From positions 1,116,001 through 1,180,000 of the forward strand of contig NZ_CXYV01000002.1 in assembly GCF_001286805.1 (NCBI RefSeq): a DNA stretch of 64,000 bases. The letters run 5' to 3'. Both the position numbers and the translations under genes were made by a program. Within the stretch, counting starts at the first letter, position 1, and each line of letters begins with the position of its first letter. The notes under the pieces were generated by a model. The model had not been told where the DNA came from, searched no databases, and saw nothing but the letters and a program-made list of their open reading frames with translations. This DNA comes from Kallipyga gabonensis (GTDB taxonomy: Bacteria; Bacillota; Clostridia; Tissierellales; Peptoniphilaceae). Positions 16,858-25,266 of the stretch are shown in pieces.

Positions 16858-17586
16858 ATGGATAGTCTTGAAAAGAGGGAAGATGGTGCCCGCCATCATG
16901 GCCCTCGCCATGTAGGCATTATTTTGGATGGTAATGGACGTTGGGCAGAAAAACGGGGCCTTATCCGTACCGAGGGCCATAAAGCAGGGGCAAGCAAGGT
17001 CATCGAAGCTTGTCGGTGGGCAGATGAATTAGGCATTGAAGTCCTCAGTCTTTATGCCTTTTCGACCGAAAACTGGAAGCGGTCAAAAGAGGAAGTTTCC
17101 GCATTGATGGGCCTCTTAATTGAAGTGGTGAGAATTCACTTTAAGGAGCTCATGGATGAAGGAGCAAAAATTACGGTGATGGGGGAGATGTCCCGTTTAC
17201 CCCTTCCAGCTCGAAAGGCTGTCCAATATGCGGTGGACAAATCTAAAGATAACCAGGGCTTAGTGATTAATATCGGTTTGAATTATGGGGGAAGGGATGA
17301 AATTATACGTGCCTTCCACCGTGCTCATCAGGCCGGTATTGATCCTGAATCCCTATCAGAAAGAGATCTGGATGGATTCCTGGATACCAGGGAATTTCCG
17401 CCTTTGGACTTGATTATTCGAACTGGAGGGGAGCTTCGTCTATCAAATTTCATGATTTGGCAGGCTGCCTATGCTGAATTTGTCTTCTTGGATTGTTACT
17501 GGCCGGACTTTTCAAAAAATGATCTTGTGGAAGCCTGCAGGTCTTTTTCCCAGCGAAAACGTCGGTTTGGAGGGGTAAAATCATGA
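16858..17586 (+). CDS. uppS: Isoprenyl (undecaprenyl) diphosphate synthase
   Basis: Builds the C55 lipid carrier for peptidoglycan and wall polymers from isopentenyl diphosphate and farnesyl diphosphate. The cis-prenyltransferase motifs are IILDGNGRWAEKRG (metal-binding Asp), YAFSTENWKRS, INIGLNYGGRDEI and IIRTGGELRLSNFMIWQ; the usual RTSGEQ reads RTGGEL here. Three in-frame starts are possible: TTG 16831, ATG 16846 and ATG 16858. I favour 16858 (242 residues), which has GGGAG five bases upstream and gives the usual family length. The stop overlaps cdsA by 4 nt. Confidence 0.95.
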   Translation: MDSLEKREDGARHHGPRHVGIILDGNGRWAEKRGLIRTEGHKAGASKVIEACRWADELGIEVLSLYAFSTENWKRSKEEVSALMGLLIEVVRIHFKELMDEGAKITVMGEMSRLPLPARKAVQYAVDKSKDNQGLVINIGLNYGGRDEIIRAFHRAHQAGIDPESLSERDLDGFLDTREFPPLDLIIRTGGELRLSNFMIWQAAYAEFVFLDCYWPDFSKNDLVEACRSFSQRKRRFGGVKS

Positions 17587-18368
17587 AAAACTTTTTTTCC
17601 AGATTGCTTATGGGAGCAGGCATCCTTCTGGTTATTTTACTCATCATCTTTTCCAAAAGCAGGCTGCTTCTTTTTCTGGGAACTGAGATCATCACCCTGA
17701 TTTGCCTGGAAGAAGTCTACCATGCCCTGGATCCTGACAGGACTTCCCCCTACCATATTTGGGGGCAGGCCTTGAATTTTTTTGCCAATCTTACCGCCTT
17801 CCTGTCCAACCTTTCCCTTTATCTGGGAGTCTGGACCTTGGCTATCCTCATCCTTTTCATTTTGTCCATTTTTCGTCCCCATGATGCCCTTAAGAATCTG
17901 ACAGAGGTTCTTTTTGCCAGTATTTACATCAGCTTTCTCTTTTGTTTTGTCTACTTCTTTCCTAAAGAACGACAAACCTACCTCCTTTTTATTTTTTTCA
18001 TTGCCTGGGGTACAGATTCTTTTGCCTACTTGGTAGGCTCCCAAATAGGGCGAACTCCCCTTACTCAAATTTCTCCCCATAAGACCTTGGAGGGGTCAAT
18101 CGGGGGCATGGTTGGAGCAATCATTCTCTGCGGTATTGGGAGTTTTTTCTACTCGGATTTACGACTTATGCCTATGCTGCTTATCGGGGCCTTTGGATCC
18201 ATCATTGCTCAGTTGGGTGATGTTTTCGCTTCTTCCTTGAAGAGGAGGACAGGAATCAAAGATTTTTCCCATATTTTGCGGTCTCATGGCGGCTTTTTGG
18301 ATCGATTTGATTCTGTCATTTTCACCATTCCCTACCTATGGATCATTTTTTTCTTTTATCTATTCTAA
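17583..18368 (+). CDS. cdsA: Phosphatidate cytidylyltransferase
   Basis: Makes CDP-diacylglycerol, the precursor of phospholipids, from phosphatidate and CTP. The 261-residue integral membrane protein has a hydrophobic N-terminal two thirds and the family signature in its last part: SSLKRRTGIKDFSHILRSHG followed by GFLDRFD, plus the upstream SPHKTLEGSIGG. Coupled to uppS by an ATGA overlap. In most Firmicutes dxr follows cdsA and precedes rseP; here a promoter region and then rseP follow, without dxr. pgsA, which uses the product, is in this window at 38215. Confidence 0.96.
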   Translation: MKNFFSRLLMGAGILLVILLIIFSKSRLLLFLGTEIITLICLEEVYHALDPDRTSPYHIWGQALNFFANLTAFLSNLSLYLGVWTLAILILFILSIFRPHDALKNLTEVLFASIYISFLFCFVYFFPKERQTYLLFIFFIAWGTDSFAYLVGSQIGRTPLTQISPHKTLEGSIGGMVGAIILCGIGSFFYSDLRLMPMLLIGAFGSIIAQLGDVFASSLKRRTGIKDFSHILRSHGGFLDRFDSVIFTIPYLWIIFFFYLF

Positions 18369-18412
18369 TTTGCCACATGACGGGATGAAAGTCTCTTGAT
18401 ACTTTCTTGATA

Positions 18413-18441
18413 TTGATGGTTCATTATGATTTTTGTACAAT
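18413..18441 (+). promoter_or_regulatory. Promoter of rseP-ispG-polC
   Basis: TTGATG (18413-18418), a 17-bp spacer, and TACAAT (18436-18441) lie in the 158-bp gap before the chosen rseP start. This is the position where dxr would lie in related genomes, so the downstream genes have their own promoter here. Confidence 0.65.
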
Positions 18442-18526
18442 GGAATGCGAGTTGAATTACACCCTGACCATATTAATCGGTGAGCACATTGACAGGGTCG
18501 TTTACTGAATGAAGGAAGAGTTTTTT

Positions 18527-19528
18527 ATGATCAAAATTATTGCTGCACTAATTGTATTTATGCTGGTCGTCCTGTTCCATGAATTCGGTCACTTTATCAT
18601 GGCCAAAAAGCAGGGTATCCGAGTCAATGAGTTTTCCGTAGGCATGGGTCCTGCCCTCCTTCAGAAGAAGAAGGGGGAGACCCTCTATTCCTTGCGGGCT
18701 ATCCCTCTAGGGGGATTTTGTGCCATGGAAGGAGAAGATGAGGAATCGGATGCAGAGGACAGTTTTGACCAGGCTCCTGCCCTCGGCCGCTTTCTGACGA
18801 TCCTAGCCGGGCCTTTGATGAACCTGGTCATTTGCTATATCTGCTTTGTTCTCTTTTTTGGGATGACAGGGAAGCCGGTCCCTCGAATTCTGGAATTTTC
18901 AGAAAATTCAAACCTTCCCCAGCAAGGAGTGAAGGTAGGGGACACCATCACTGCCATCAATGATCGTCCGGTGGACTCCTATGACCAGCTCACTAAGTTG
19001 ATCCACGAAAGCAAGGGGGAAGAGCTCAAACTGACCTACTTAAGGGACAATGCCACGCACGATGTGTCCGTTGAACCCGTCCGGGAGGAAAATGGAGACT
19101 ACCTCCTGGGCTTCATTGCTGACCGGGATAAGGACCTGGCCTATGCTTTTAAAGGAGCTTTTGACAAGATGGTCTCCATTTACGTCATGATCTTCGTTAC
19201 CATCGGCCAACTCTTCACAGGCGGACTTTCACTATCTTCTTTTTCTGGGCCGGTAGGGGTGGTTCGTCTAATTGGTGATGCTGCCCAAGAAGGAATGGCT
19301 CCCCTCCTCTTTTTTACGGGTTATATTTCTCTTAACCTGGCCTTTTTCAACCTTCTCCCCATTCCGGCCTTGGACGGGTCCAAGCTGGTTCTGATCCTGG
19401 TGGAGAAGTTAAGAGGCAAACCCATAAAAAAGGAGATCGAATCCAAAATTACCATTGCCGGATTCATCTTCCTGATTGCACTGATCCTGCTTGTATCGAT
19501 TAAAGACGTCTGGAACATCTTCCAGTAG
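18527..19528 (+). CDS. rseP: RseP/RasP-type intramembrane site-2 metalloprotease
   Basis: Membrane-embedded zinc protease that cuts transmembrane segments of anti-sigma factors and leftover signal peptides. The 333-residue protein has the catalytic HEFGH at residues 18-22 in the first helix, a PDZ domain in the middle (about 115-185, with GVKVGDTITAINDRPV), and the third-ligand motif NLLPIPALDGSKL near the C-terminus (usual form LDGG). ATG 18527 is preferred because AAGGAAG lies 8 nt upstream; the in-frame ATG 18509 would put that site inside the gene. It is followed by ispG after 28 nt. Confidence 0.95.
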   Translation: MIKIIAALIVFMLVVLFHEFGHFIMAKKQGIRVNEFSVGMGPALLQKKKGETLYSLRAIPLGGFCAMEGEDEESDAEDSFDQAPALGRFLTILAGPLMNLVICYICFVLFFGMTGKPVPRILEFSENSNLPQQGVKVGDTITAINDRPVDSYDQLTKLIHESKGEELKLTYLRDNATHDVSVEPVREENGDYLLGFIADRDKDLAYAFKGAFDKMVSIYVMIFVTIGQLFTGGLSLSSFSGPVGVVRLIGDAAQEGMAPLLFFTGYISLNLAFFNLLPIPALDGSKLVLILVEKLRGKPIKKEIESKITIAGFIFLIALILLVSIKDVWNIFQ

Positions 19529-19556
19529 CTAGTTGAAACCGTTGAGGGGAGGGGCC

Positions 19557-20621
19557 ATGTGGACCCACAATAAGACGAGAAAACTTTTCATCGGGACCAT
19601 AGCACTAGGGGGAGGTTCTCCCATCACCGTCCAGTCGATGACCAATACGGATACCAAGGACGTTGACGCTACAGTTGAACAGATCCTGGCTTTTGAACGT
19701 CAAGGCTGTGATCTTTCCCGGTCAGCAATCAACTCCTTGGAGGATGCGAAAGCCATTCCTGAAATTAAAGCTCGTACCCATATCCCCTTTATTACTGATA
19801 TTCAGTTTGATCCCGACCTGGCCATGTATGCCATTGAATACGGAACGGATGCCCTTCGGATCAACCCGGGCAACATCGGTTCACAACAGGACCTGGAGCG
19901 GATCGTCAAGGCTTGCCGGAAGAAATCCATTCCTATCCGGGTGGGAGTGAATTCCGGATCAGTCCATAAGTCCATGATAGAAAAGTATCATGGGGTCAAC
20001 GAGGAATCTTTAGTCTATTCGGCCCTGGAAGAAGTGAAAGCCATTGAAGATTTAGGCTTTGACCAGATCGCTGTTTCCATAAAATCTTCGGATGTCATGA
20101 CCATGGTTCGGGCCAACCAACTTTTCGCCCAACGCTCTTCCTGCCCCCTCCATCTGGGTGTTACCGAGGCCGGTCCACCCTTTGCCGGGACGATTAAATC
20201 CTCCGTAGGATTGGGTATTCTTCTTAACCAGGGAATTGGCGATACTATCCGGGTTTCCATCACCGGAGACCCCGTTCAAGAGGTTTCCATCGGAATGGAA
20301 ATCCTCAAAAGTCTGGGCCTTCGTCAATGGGGTCCAAACCTCGTCTCCTGTCCCACCTGTGCCCGGACGAAAGTCGACCTGATCGGCTTAGCGGAGAAGG
20401 TAGAGAAACGATTGAAGGGTATGGACAGAAACTTGACTGTGGCGGTCATGGGATGCCCTGTAAATGGACCGGGGGAAGCTAAGGAAGCGGATATCGGGAT
20501 CGCCTGCAACAAAGGAGCCGGCGTCCTTTTCCGCAAGGGGAAGGTTCTTCGCCAGGTTTCAGAGAAGGAATTGGTGGATGCTCTCTTTGAAGAAATAGAT
20601 CGGATGGACTATGAAAGTTAG
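19557..20621 (+). CDS. ispG: 4-hydroxy-3-methylbut-2-enyl diphosphate synthase (IspG)
   Basis: Iron-sulfur enzyme of the MEP isoprenoid pathway that reduces MEcPP to HMBPP. The 354-residue protein has a TIM-barrel N-terminal part (RINPGNIG, VGVNSGS) and the cluster ligands Cys265, Cys268 (SCPTCARTK), Cys300 and Glu307 (MGCPVNGPGE). Two normally conserved spots differ: the usual EIVRV-like strand reads GCDLSRSAI and the usual DIHF reads DIQF. ATG 19557 has a GAGGGGAGGGG site; a TTG at 19533 would add eight residues. The end overlaps polC by 11 nt. dxr, which feeds this pathway and usually lies nearby, is not in the window. Confidence 0.94.
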   Translation: MWTHNKTRKLFIGTIALGGGSPITVQSMTNTDTKDVDATVEQILAFERQGCDLSRSAINSLEDAKAIPEIKARTHIPFITDIQFDPDLAMYAIEYGTDALRINPGNIGSQQDLERIVKACRKKSIPIRVGVNSGSVHKSMIEKYHGVNEESLVYSALEEVKAIEDLGFDQIAVSIKSSDVMTMVRANQLFAQRSSCPLHLGVTEAGPPFAGTIKSSVGLGILLNQGIGDTIRVSITGDPVQEVSIGMEILKSLGLRQWGPNLVSCPTCARTKVDLIGLAEKVEKRLKGMDRNLTVAVMGCPVNGPGEAKEADIGIACNKGAGVLFRKGKVLRQVSEKELVDALFEEIDRMDYES

Positions 20622-23600
20622 GGAACTCTATCAAATCATACAAATAAAGCCCGAAGGGATGAATGAAGAAAGCGGGTTTTTAGATGCTGACATCATAGGA
20701 GCCTCTTATTCTCAGGAAAGAGAGGCTCTTTCTTTAACAATTTCAGCTGAAATGGTCGATACCAATCGAAAGAAGGTGGAAAGGGAGCTTTCCGCTTATT
20801 TTGCTTGTCCTGTTTATTTATCTCAAGATGAGAAAAAAGAGGAAGATCCTGACAAGCATGCTGTAAACGAGTCGGAAGCTATTTCTTTTGAAGGGGAAAA
20901 TGAGTCCGCATTTTACCAGAAGGCAGTGAGTCTGGTCAAACACGAAAAGACCCCTTCAAAGAAAAATACAAAGGATGGAGTCATTGGCCGTTTTCCTAAA
21001 AAGGAAGTCGACTTGACTCCCCTGGAAAACTTGACCCAGGCTTCCGGAATGAGCCTGGTTGAAGGTTTTTTGTTGGGTGTGGCGGCCCGGATGACGAGAA
21101 AAGGCAGTCTAATCTTCAGCTTTATCCTCTTTAATCAAGAGGGGGCTTGTCAGAAAGGAAAGATTTTTGTCAAGGAAAAAGAAAGCGACAAGGCCTTGGC
21201 TTTCAAAAATGGAGACTATGTGCAGGTTCGTGGTCAACTCCAATATGACGATTTTGACCAGTCCATGGTTCTCATGGCCCAGGGAATCCGCAAATCTATT
21301 CCGGAAGAAATAACCGATTCCGCTCCCATCAAGAGAGTAGAGCTATCTGTCCATAGCCAGATGACCACCATGGAGGGTTTAATCGATATTCCCCGTTTGA
21401 AAAAAAGGCTGCGTGAGTGGGAGATGACGGCCTTTGCCATGACGGACTTCGGCAATGTCCAATCCTATCCCCTCCTTCAGCAGGCTTTTGAAAAATCTGA
21501 CATTAAGGCAATCTATGGACTCCACGCTAAGGTGCTCCGGGACGCCCATAAAATCCTGGTCAACCCCTATAACAAGGATCTGGACCGAATTCCTGAAGAT
21601 TTTACCGTTTTTGACCTGGAAACTACGGGCTTTTCTCCCTTCCAGGAGGCTATCATTGAAATTGGAGCCGTTCGCATAAAGGAAGGGGTTAAGGTGGGGG
21701 AATTCTCTGCCTTTGTCAACCCCAACCGCTTGATTCCTGACCGAATTACGGAGCTGACTTCCATTACGGACGCCATGGTCCGGACCGCTGATTCCATTGA
21801 AAAAGTTCTTCCCGCCTTCCTTGAATTTTCGGAGGGATCCACCTATGTGGGCCACAATGTGGACTTCGATATTGGCTTTATTCGGGAAAATGCCTTTCGT
21901 TTGGGTCTCCGCTTTCAGCCTCTTTCCCTGGATACCCTGGGCATGGCCAGAGCCCTCCATCCCGACCTGAAGAACCACAAACTGGATACGGTATGTAAAG
22001 AACTTAACGTTCCCTCCTTCCACCACCACCGGGCTATTGACGATGCTCAGGCGACAGCAGATGCCTTTTTGGCCATGTGGGAAGAAGTAAAGAGTCGGGG
22101 GATTTCGCTCGCCGAGATAAATACCATTCCTTCAGACTTCCCCTTATCCAAACATGAGGAGAAGGAAGTTCTGGTCTACGTGCAGAAACAGGAGGCCCTG
22201 GTGCATTTTTATCACATGGTCTCTCAAGCTAATCTGGACTATTTCTGGCGGAGTCCGGGAATTCCTGCTTCCCTTTTGGAGAGAAATCATCCGGGTCTCC
22301 TCTACGGGACGGGCTTTGTGGGTTCCGATCTGTTTGAAGCCATATCCAAGCGATGGCCGGAAGAACAATTAAAAGAGATCGGCTCCCGCTATGACTTTTT
22401 CATTATCCAACCGCCTTCCTTCGTGGAAAAAGCCCTCCGTCAGGAATTGGTAGCGGATCTGGATCATTTTAAGGACATCACTCAAACCATCATCCGTTTG
22501 GCCCGGGATTTAGACCTTCCCTGTTGTGCTATCGGCATGCCCTCCTACCTCGATCCGGGGGAGAGGTTGGCTCGAAATATCCTGGTTAACTACCAAAGAA
22601 ATATCGACTTCGACCACAACGGCCGCTACCGTTTTCTGTCTACGACTGAGATGCTGGAAGCTTTTTCCTATTTGGATGCGAAAACCCGGAAGCAAGTCGT
22701 CATTGACGATCCTAACCGCATCGCCCAATCCATTGATAAGATTATCCCTATCCCTCATGGGACATTTACTCCTGAGCTGGATGGGGCTGATCAGGAGCTA
22801 AGAGAGACCTGTTACCGACGAATTCAGGAGATCTATGGGGCCCCTCTTCCCGAGCTGATTGATCGTCGGCTGGACCGGGAACTCACTTCCATTATTTCTC
22901 ATGGCTACGCTTCGCTATACATCATTGCTGAGCGGCTGGTTAAGAAATCCAATTCAGATGGCTATTTGGTTGGATCAAGAGGGTCAGTGGGTTCCTCTTT
23001 TGCCGCCTTTGCGGCCGGTATCACTGAAGTCAATCCCCTTCCGCCCCACTATATCTGCCCCCACTGTCGTCACAGCGAATTTGTTGAAGACGGCTCTGTC
23101 GGGTCTGGATTTGATCTTCCGCCTAAAGTTTGTCCTCGATGCGGAAGTGACATGGGAAGAGATGGTCAGGAAATTCCTTTTGAGGTATTTTTGGGTTTTG
23201 ATGGGGATAAGGAGCCGGATATTGACCTCAATTTTGCCGGGGAATACATGGCCACCATTCATAAATATACTGAGGACCTTTTTGGTCAAGGCAAGGTCTT
23301 CCGAGCCGGCACTGTCTCCGGCGTCCAGGAGAAGACGGCCTATGGTTTCATACGAAAGTACCAGGAAGCTCGATATATTCCGGAAGAAGATCGGATTCTA
23401 TCTCCGGCAAAAATATCTCTTCTCCAAAAACAGATGGAGGGAACTCGCCGAACCACGGGCCAGCATCCCGGCGGATTGATCATTGTTCCTAAAGATAATG
23501 AAATTTATGAATTTACACCCATTCAATATCCGGCTGATGATCCCAATTCCGATATTACCACCCACTTCCAATACCGCTATCTCGAGGAACAGCTTCTTAA

Positions 23601-24648
23601 GCTCGATGAGTTGGGTCAGACAACCCCGACAATCATCCGTCAACTGGAGGAGATGACCGGGATCGATCCTATGGACATACCTTTTGACGATCCTGACACG
23701 ATGGCCCTCTTTTCGGGGAGTGAATCCTTACATGCTCGGACCCCTTACTCCAACAGTCAAGACGGATCATTAGGAATTCCTGAATTCGGGACCAACTTTG
23801 TTCGGTCCATGCTCAAGGATACGAAACCTTCCACCTTTGCTGAACTGGTTCGGATTTCCGGTCTGTCGCATGGAACCGATGTTTGGCTTAACAACGCCCA
23901 GGAACTGATTAAAAAAGGCACGATCGACTTAACTCACGCCATCTGCACCCGGGATGATATTATGAATAACCTGATTGCCATGGGTATGGATAAGCTTGAT
24001 TCTTTCAAAATCATGGAAAAGGTTCGAAAGGGTAAGGGAATTCCGGAAGAATATTTGCCCAAGATGAAGGAAACCGGGGTGCCGGATTGGTACATCGAAT
24101 CCTGCCAGAAAATCCAGTACATGTTCCCTAAGGCCCATGCGGCAGCCTATGTTATGATGTCTTTCCGTATCGCCTGGTTCAAAGTCCATAAGCCTGCAGC
24201 TTTTTATGCCTCCTACTTTACGCAAAGGCTGAGCAACTTCTCCACAGCCTTCCTGGTCAACGACCTGGAAGCCGTACAAAGAGCCCTGGAAGAACTAAAA
24301 AACGATGGAGAGGGTAACGAAGGAAAGATCACCCTTCTGGAGGTGGTAGAAGAAATGCTGGCAAGAGGGCTCTCCTTCCACTCGGTTGACCTCATGACTT
24401 CGGAGGCTGCCTCCTTTACCGTGGCTGATGAAGATAAGGTTCTTCCCCCCTTATCCGCTTTAGATAACGTATCAGAGGCTATGGGGGAAGCTATCGTTCG
24501 GGAAAGAGCGAAGGGGGACTTTATCTCCAAGAAGGACTTCAAGGACCGGACAGGAGTCAATCGGTCCGGCATGGATTCCCTGGAAGAAAATGGTCTTCTA
24601 GATCCCTATCCCGCATCCAACCAGATGTCCTTCTTCATCGGTTTCTGA
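20611..24648 (+). CDS. polC: DNA polymerase III alpha subunit, PolC type, with degenerate PHP site
   Basis: Replicative polymerase of Firmicutes with built-in proofreading, 1345 residues. Order: N-terminal domains, OB fold (about 150-230), PHP first half (about 241-310), 3'-5' exonuclease (about 330-500; Asp335 and Glu337 in FDLETTG, then GHNVDFD and HRAIDDAQATAD), PHP second half, zinc motif CPHC...CPRCG, palm with Asp870 and Asp872 in PDIDLNF, and Asp999 in LKLDELG. The PHP metal residues are lost: ELHxH reads ELSVH (Ser246), TDH reads TDF (Phe280), YGLE reads YGLH (His305), and the VHY motif reads PSY (Ser645). Polymerase and exonuclease residues are intact. It overlaps ispG by 11 nt and ends one base before the rimP-nusA promoter. 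Confidence 0.97.
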   Translation: MKVRELYQIIQIKPEGMNEESGFLDADIIGASYSQEREALSLTISAEMVDTNRKKVERELSAYFACPVYLSQDEKKEEDPDKHAVNESEAISFEGENESAFYQKAVSLVKHEKTPSKKNTKDGVIGRFPKKEVDLTPLENLTQASGMSLVEGFLLGVAARMTRKGSLIFSFILFNQEGACQKGKIFVKEKESDKALAFKNGDYVQVRGQLQYDDFDQSMVLMAQGIRKSIPEEITDSAPIKRVELSVHSQMTTMEGLIDIPRLKKRLREWEMTAFAMTDFGNVQSYPLLQQAFEKSDIKAIYGLHAKVLRDAHKILVNPYNKDLDRIPEDFTVFDLETTGFSPFQEAIIEIGAVRIKEGVKVGEFSAFVNPNRLIPDRITELTSITDAMVRTADSIEKVLPAFLEFSEGSTYVGHNVDFDIGFIRENAFRLGLRFQPLSLDTLGMARALHPDLKNHKLDTVCKELNVPSFHHHRAIDDAQATADAFLAMWEEVKSRGISLAEINTIPSDFPLSKHEEKEVLVYVQKQEALVHFYHMVSQANLDYFWRSPGIPASLLERNHPGLLYGTGFVGSDLFEAISKRWPEEQLKEIGSRYDFFIIQPPSFVEKALRQELVADLDHFKDITQTIIRLARDLDLPCCAIGMPSYLDPGERLARNILVNYQRNIDFDHNGRYRFLSTTEMLEAFSYLDAKTRKQVVIDDPNRIAQSIDKIIPIPHGTFTPELDGADQELRETCYRRIQEIYGAPLPELIDRRLDRELTSIISHGYASLYIIAERLVKKSNSDGYLVGSRGSVGSSFAAFAAGITEVNPLPPHYICPHCRHSEFVEDGSVGSGFDLPPKVCPRCGSDMGRDGQEIPFEVFLGFDGDKEPDIDLNFAGEYMATIHKYTEDLFGQGKVFRAGTVSGVQEKTAYGFIRKYQEARYIPEEDRILSPAKISLLQKQMEGTRRTTGQHPGGLIIVPKDNEIYEFTPIQYPADDPNSDITTHFQYRYLEEQLLKLDELGQTTPTIIRQLEEMTGIDPMDIPFDDPDTMALFSGSESLHARTPYSNSQDGSLGIPEFGTNFVRSMLKDTKPSTFAELVRISGLSHGTDVWLNNAQELIKKGTIDLTHAICTRDDIMNNLIAMGMDKLDSFKIMEKVRKGKGIPEEYLPKMKETGVPDWYIESCQKIQYMFPKAHAAAYVMMSFRIAWFKVHKPAAFYASYFTQRLSNFSTAFLVNDLEAVQRALEELKNDGEGNEGKITLLEVVEEMLARGLSFHSVDLMTSEAASFTVADEDKVLPPLSALDNVSEAMGEAIVRERAKGDFISKKDFKDRTGVNRSGMDSLEENGLLDPYPASNQMSFFIGF

Positions 24649-24649
24649 C

Positions 24650-24678
24650 TTGTTCATTATTCGGAAATGTGGTAAAAT
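24650..24678 (+). promoter_or_regulatory. Promoter of the rimP-nusA-infB operon
   Basis: TTGTTC (24650-24655), a 17-bp spacer, and TAAAAT (24673-24678), with TG at 24670-24671 completing the extended form TGGTAAAAT. It starts right after the polC stop codon. Confidence 0.8.
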
Positions 24679-24701
24679 ACAGAAGTCGATAGGATGCGTG
24701 T

Positions 24702-24732
24702 AACAAGAGCGGGTTTCCGCTCTTGTTTTTTT
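24702..24732 (+). terminator. Leader terminator/attenuator before rimP
   Basis: AACAAGAGCGG (24702-24712) pairs perfectly with CCGCTCTTGTT (24717-24727) around a GTTT loop and runs into seven T, directly ahead of the AAGGAGGA ribosome binding site of rimP. It lies between the promoter and the first gene of the operon, so it can only act as an attenuator. NusA, encoded second in this operon, stimulates this class of hairpin termination, which points to feedback control. Confidence 0.85.
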
Positions 24733-24745
24733 AAGGAGGAAATCC

Positions 24746-25258
24746 ATGAACAAACAGACCCTTAACGACCTTCGAGTAAAGCTGGCTGAGCCGGTGAGCC
24801 GGGCAGGTTATGAACTTCTGGACGTGGATTTCATCCGGGATTCCTCAGGTAAGGCCCTCCGCTTTTACATTTATCATCCGGATGGGATAGGTATCGAAGA
24901 CTGCGAAAAGGTCAATGATGTTCTCAGCCCTCTTTTGGATGAATTGGACCCGGTGGACTCTGCCTACAACCTGGAAGTCTCCTCTCCTGACCTGGACCGC
25001 CCCCTCTCTAATGACCGCTATCTGGAGATCTACCGAGGTCATGAATTGGAATTTACGTTCTACGGATCTTTCGAGGGCAATAAGATCCTTCAAGGGGATC
25101 TTATGGATTTTGATGATCGGGCCTACCGTGTCCTTATCCGGCAACTAGACCCGTCAAAGAGAAAAGGAAAGAGAAAAAAGACCGGAGACCTGGTTGGACA
25201 GGAGGTCTTTTTAGACAGAGACCAGGTTGCCAGCATAAAAGTAGTCTTGGAATTTTAG
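24746..25258 (+). CDS. rimP: Ribosome maturation factor RimP
   Basis: Assembly factor for the 30S subunit. The 170-residue protein has the N-terminal alpha/beta domain (GYELLDVDFIRD, then EDCEKVNDVLSPLLDE) and the family motif LEVSSPDLDRPL, followed by an SH3-like C-terminal domain. AAGGAGGA precedes ATG 24746. It is the first gene of the nusA operon, as in most Firmicutes, and stands 8 nt before nusA. Confidence 0.95.
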   Translation: MNKQTLNDLRVKLAEPVSRAGYELLDVDFIRDSSGKALRFYIYHPDGIGIEDCEKVNDVLSPLLDELDPVDSAYNLEVSSPDLDRPLSNDRYLEIYRGHELEFTFYGSFEGNKILQGDLMDFDDRAYRVLIRQLDPSKRKGKRKKTGDLVGQEVFLDRDQVASIKVVLEF

Positions 25259-25266
25259 GAGGAAGT

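Noticed and set aside
24702-24732. Terminator of polC
   Set aside because: A promoter with good -35 and -10 boxes starts between the polC stop and the hairpin, so it belongs to the rimP leader, although it could also stop readthrough.
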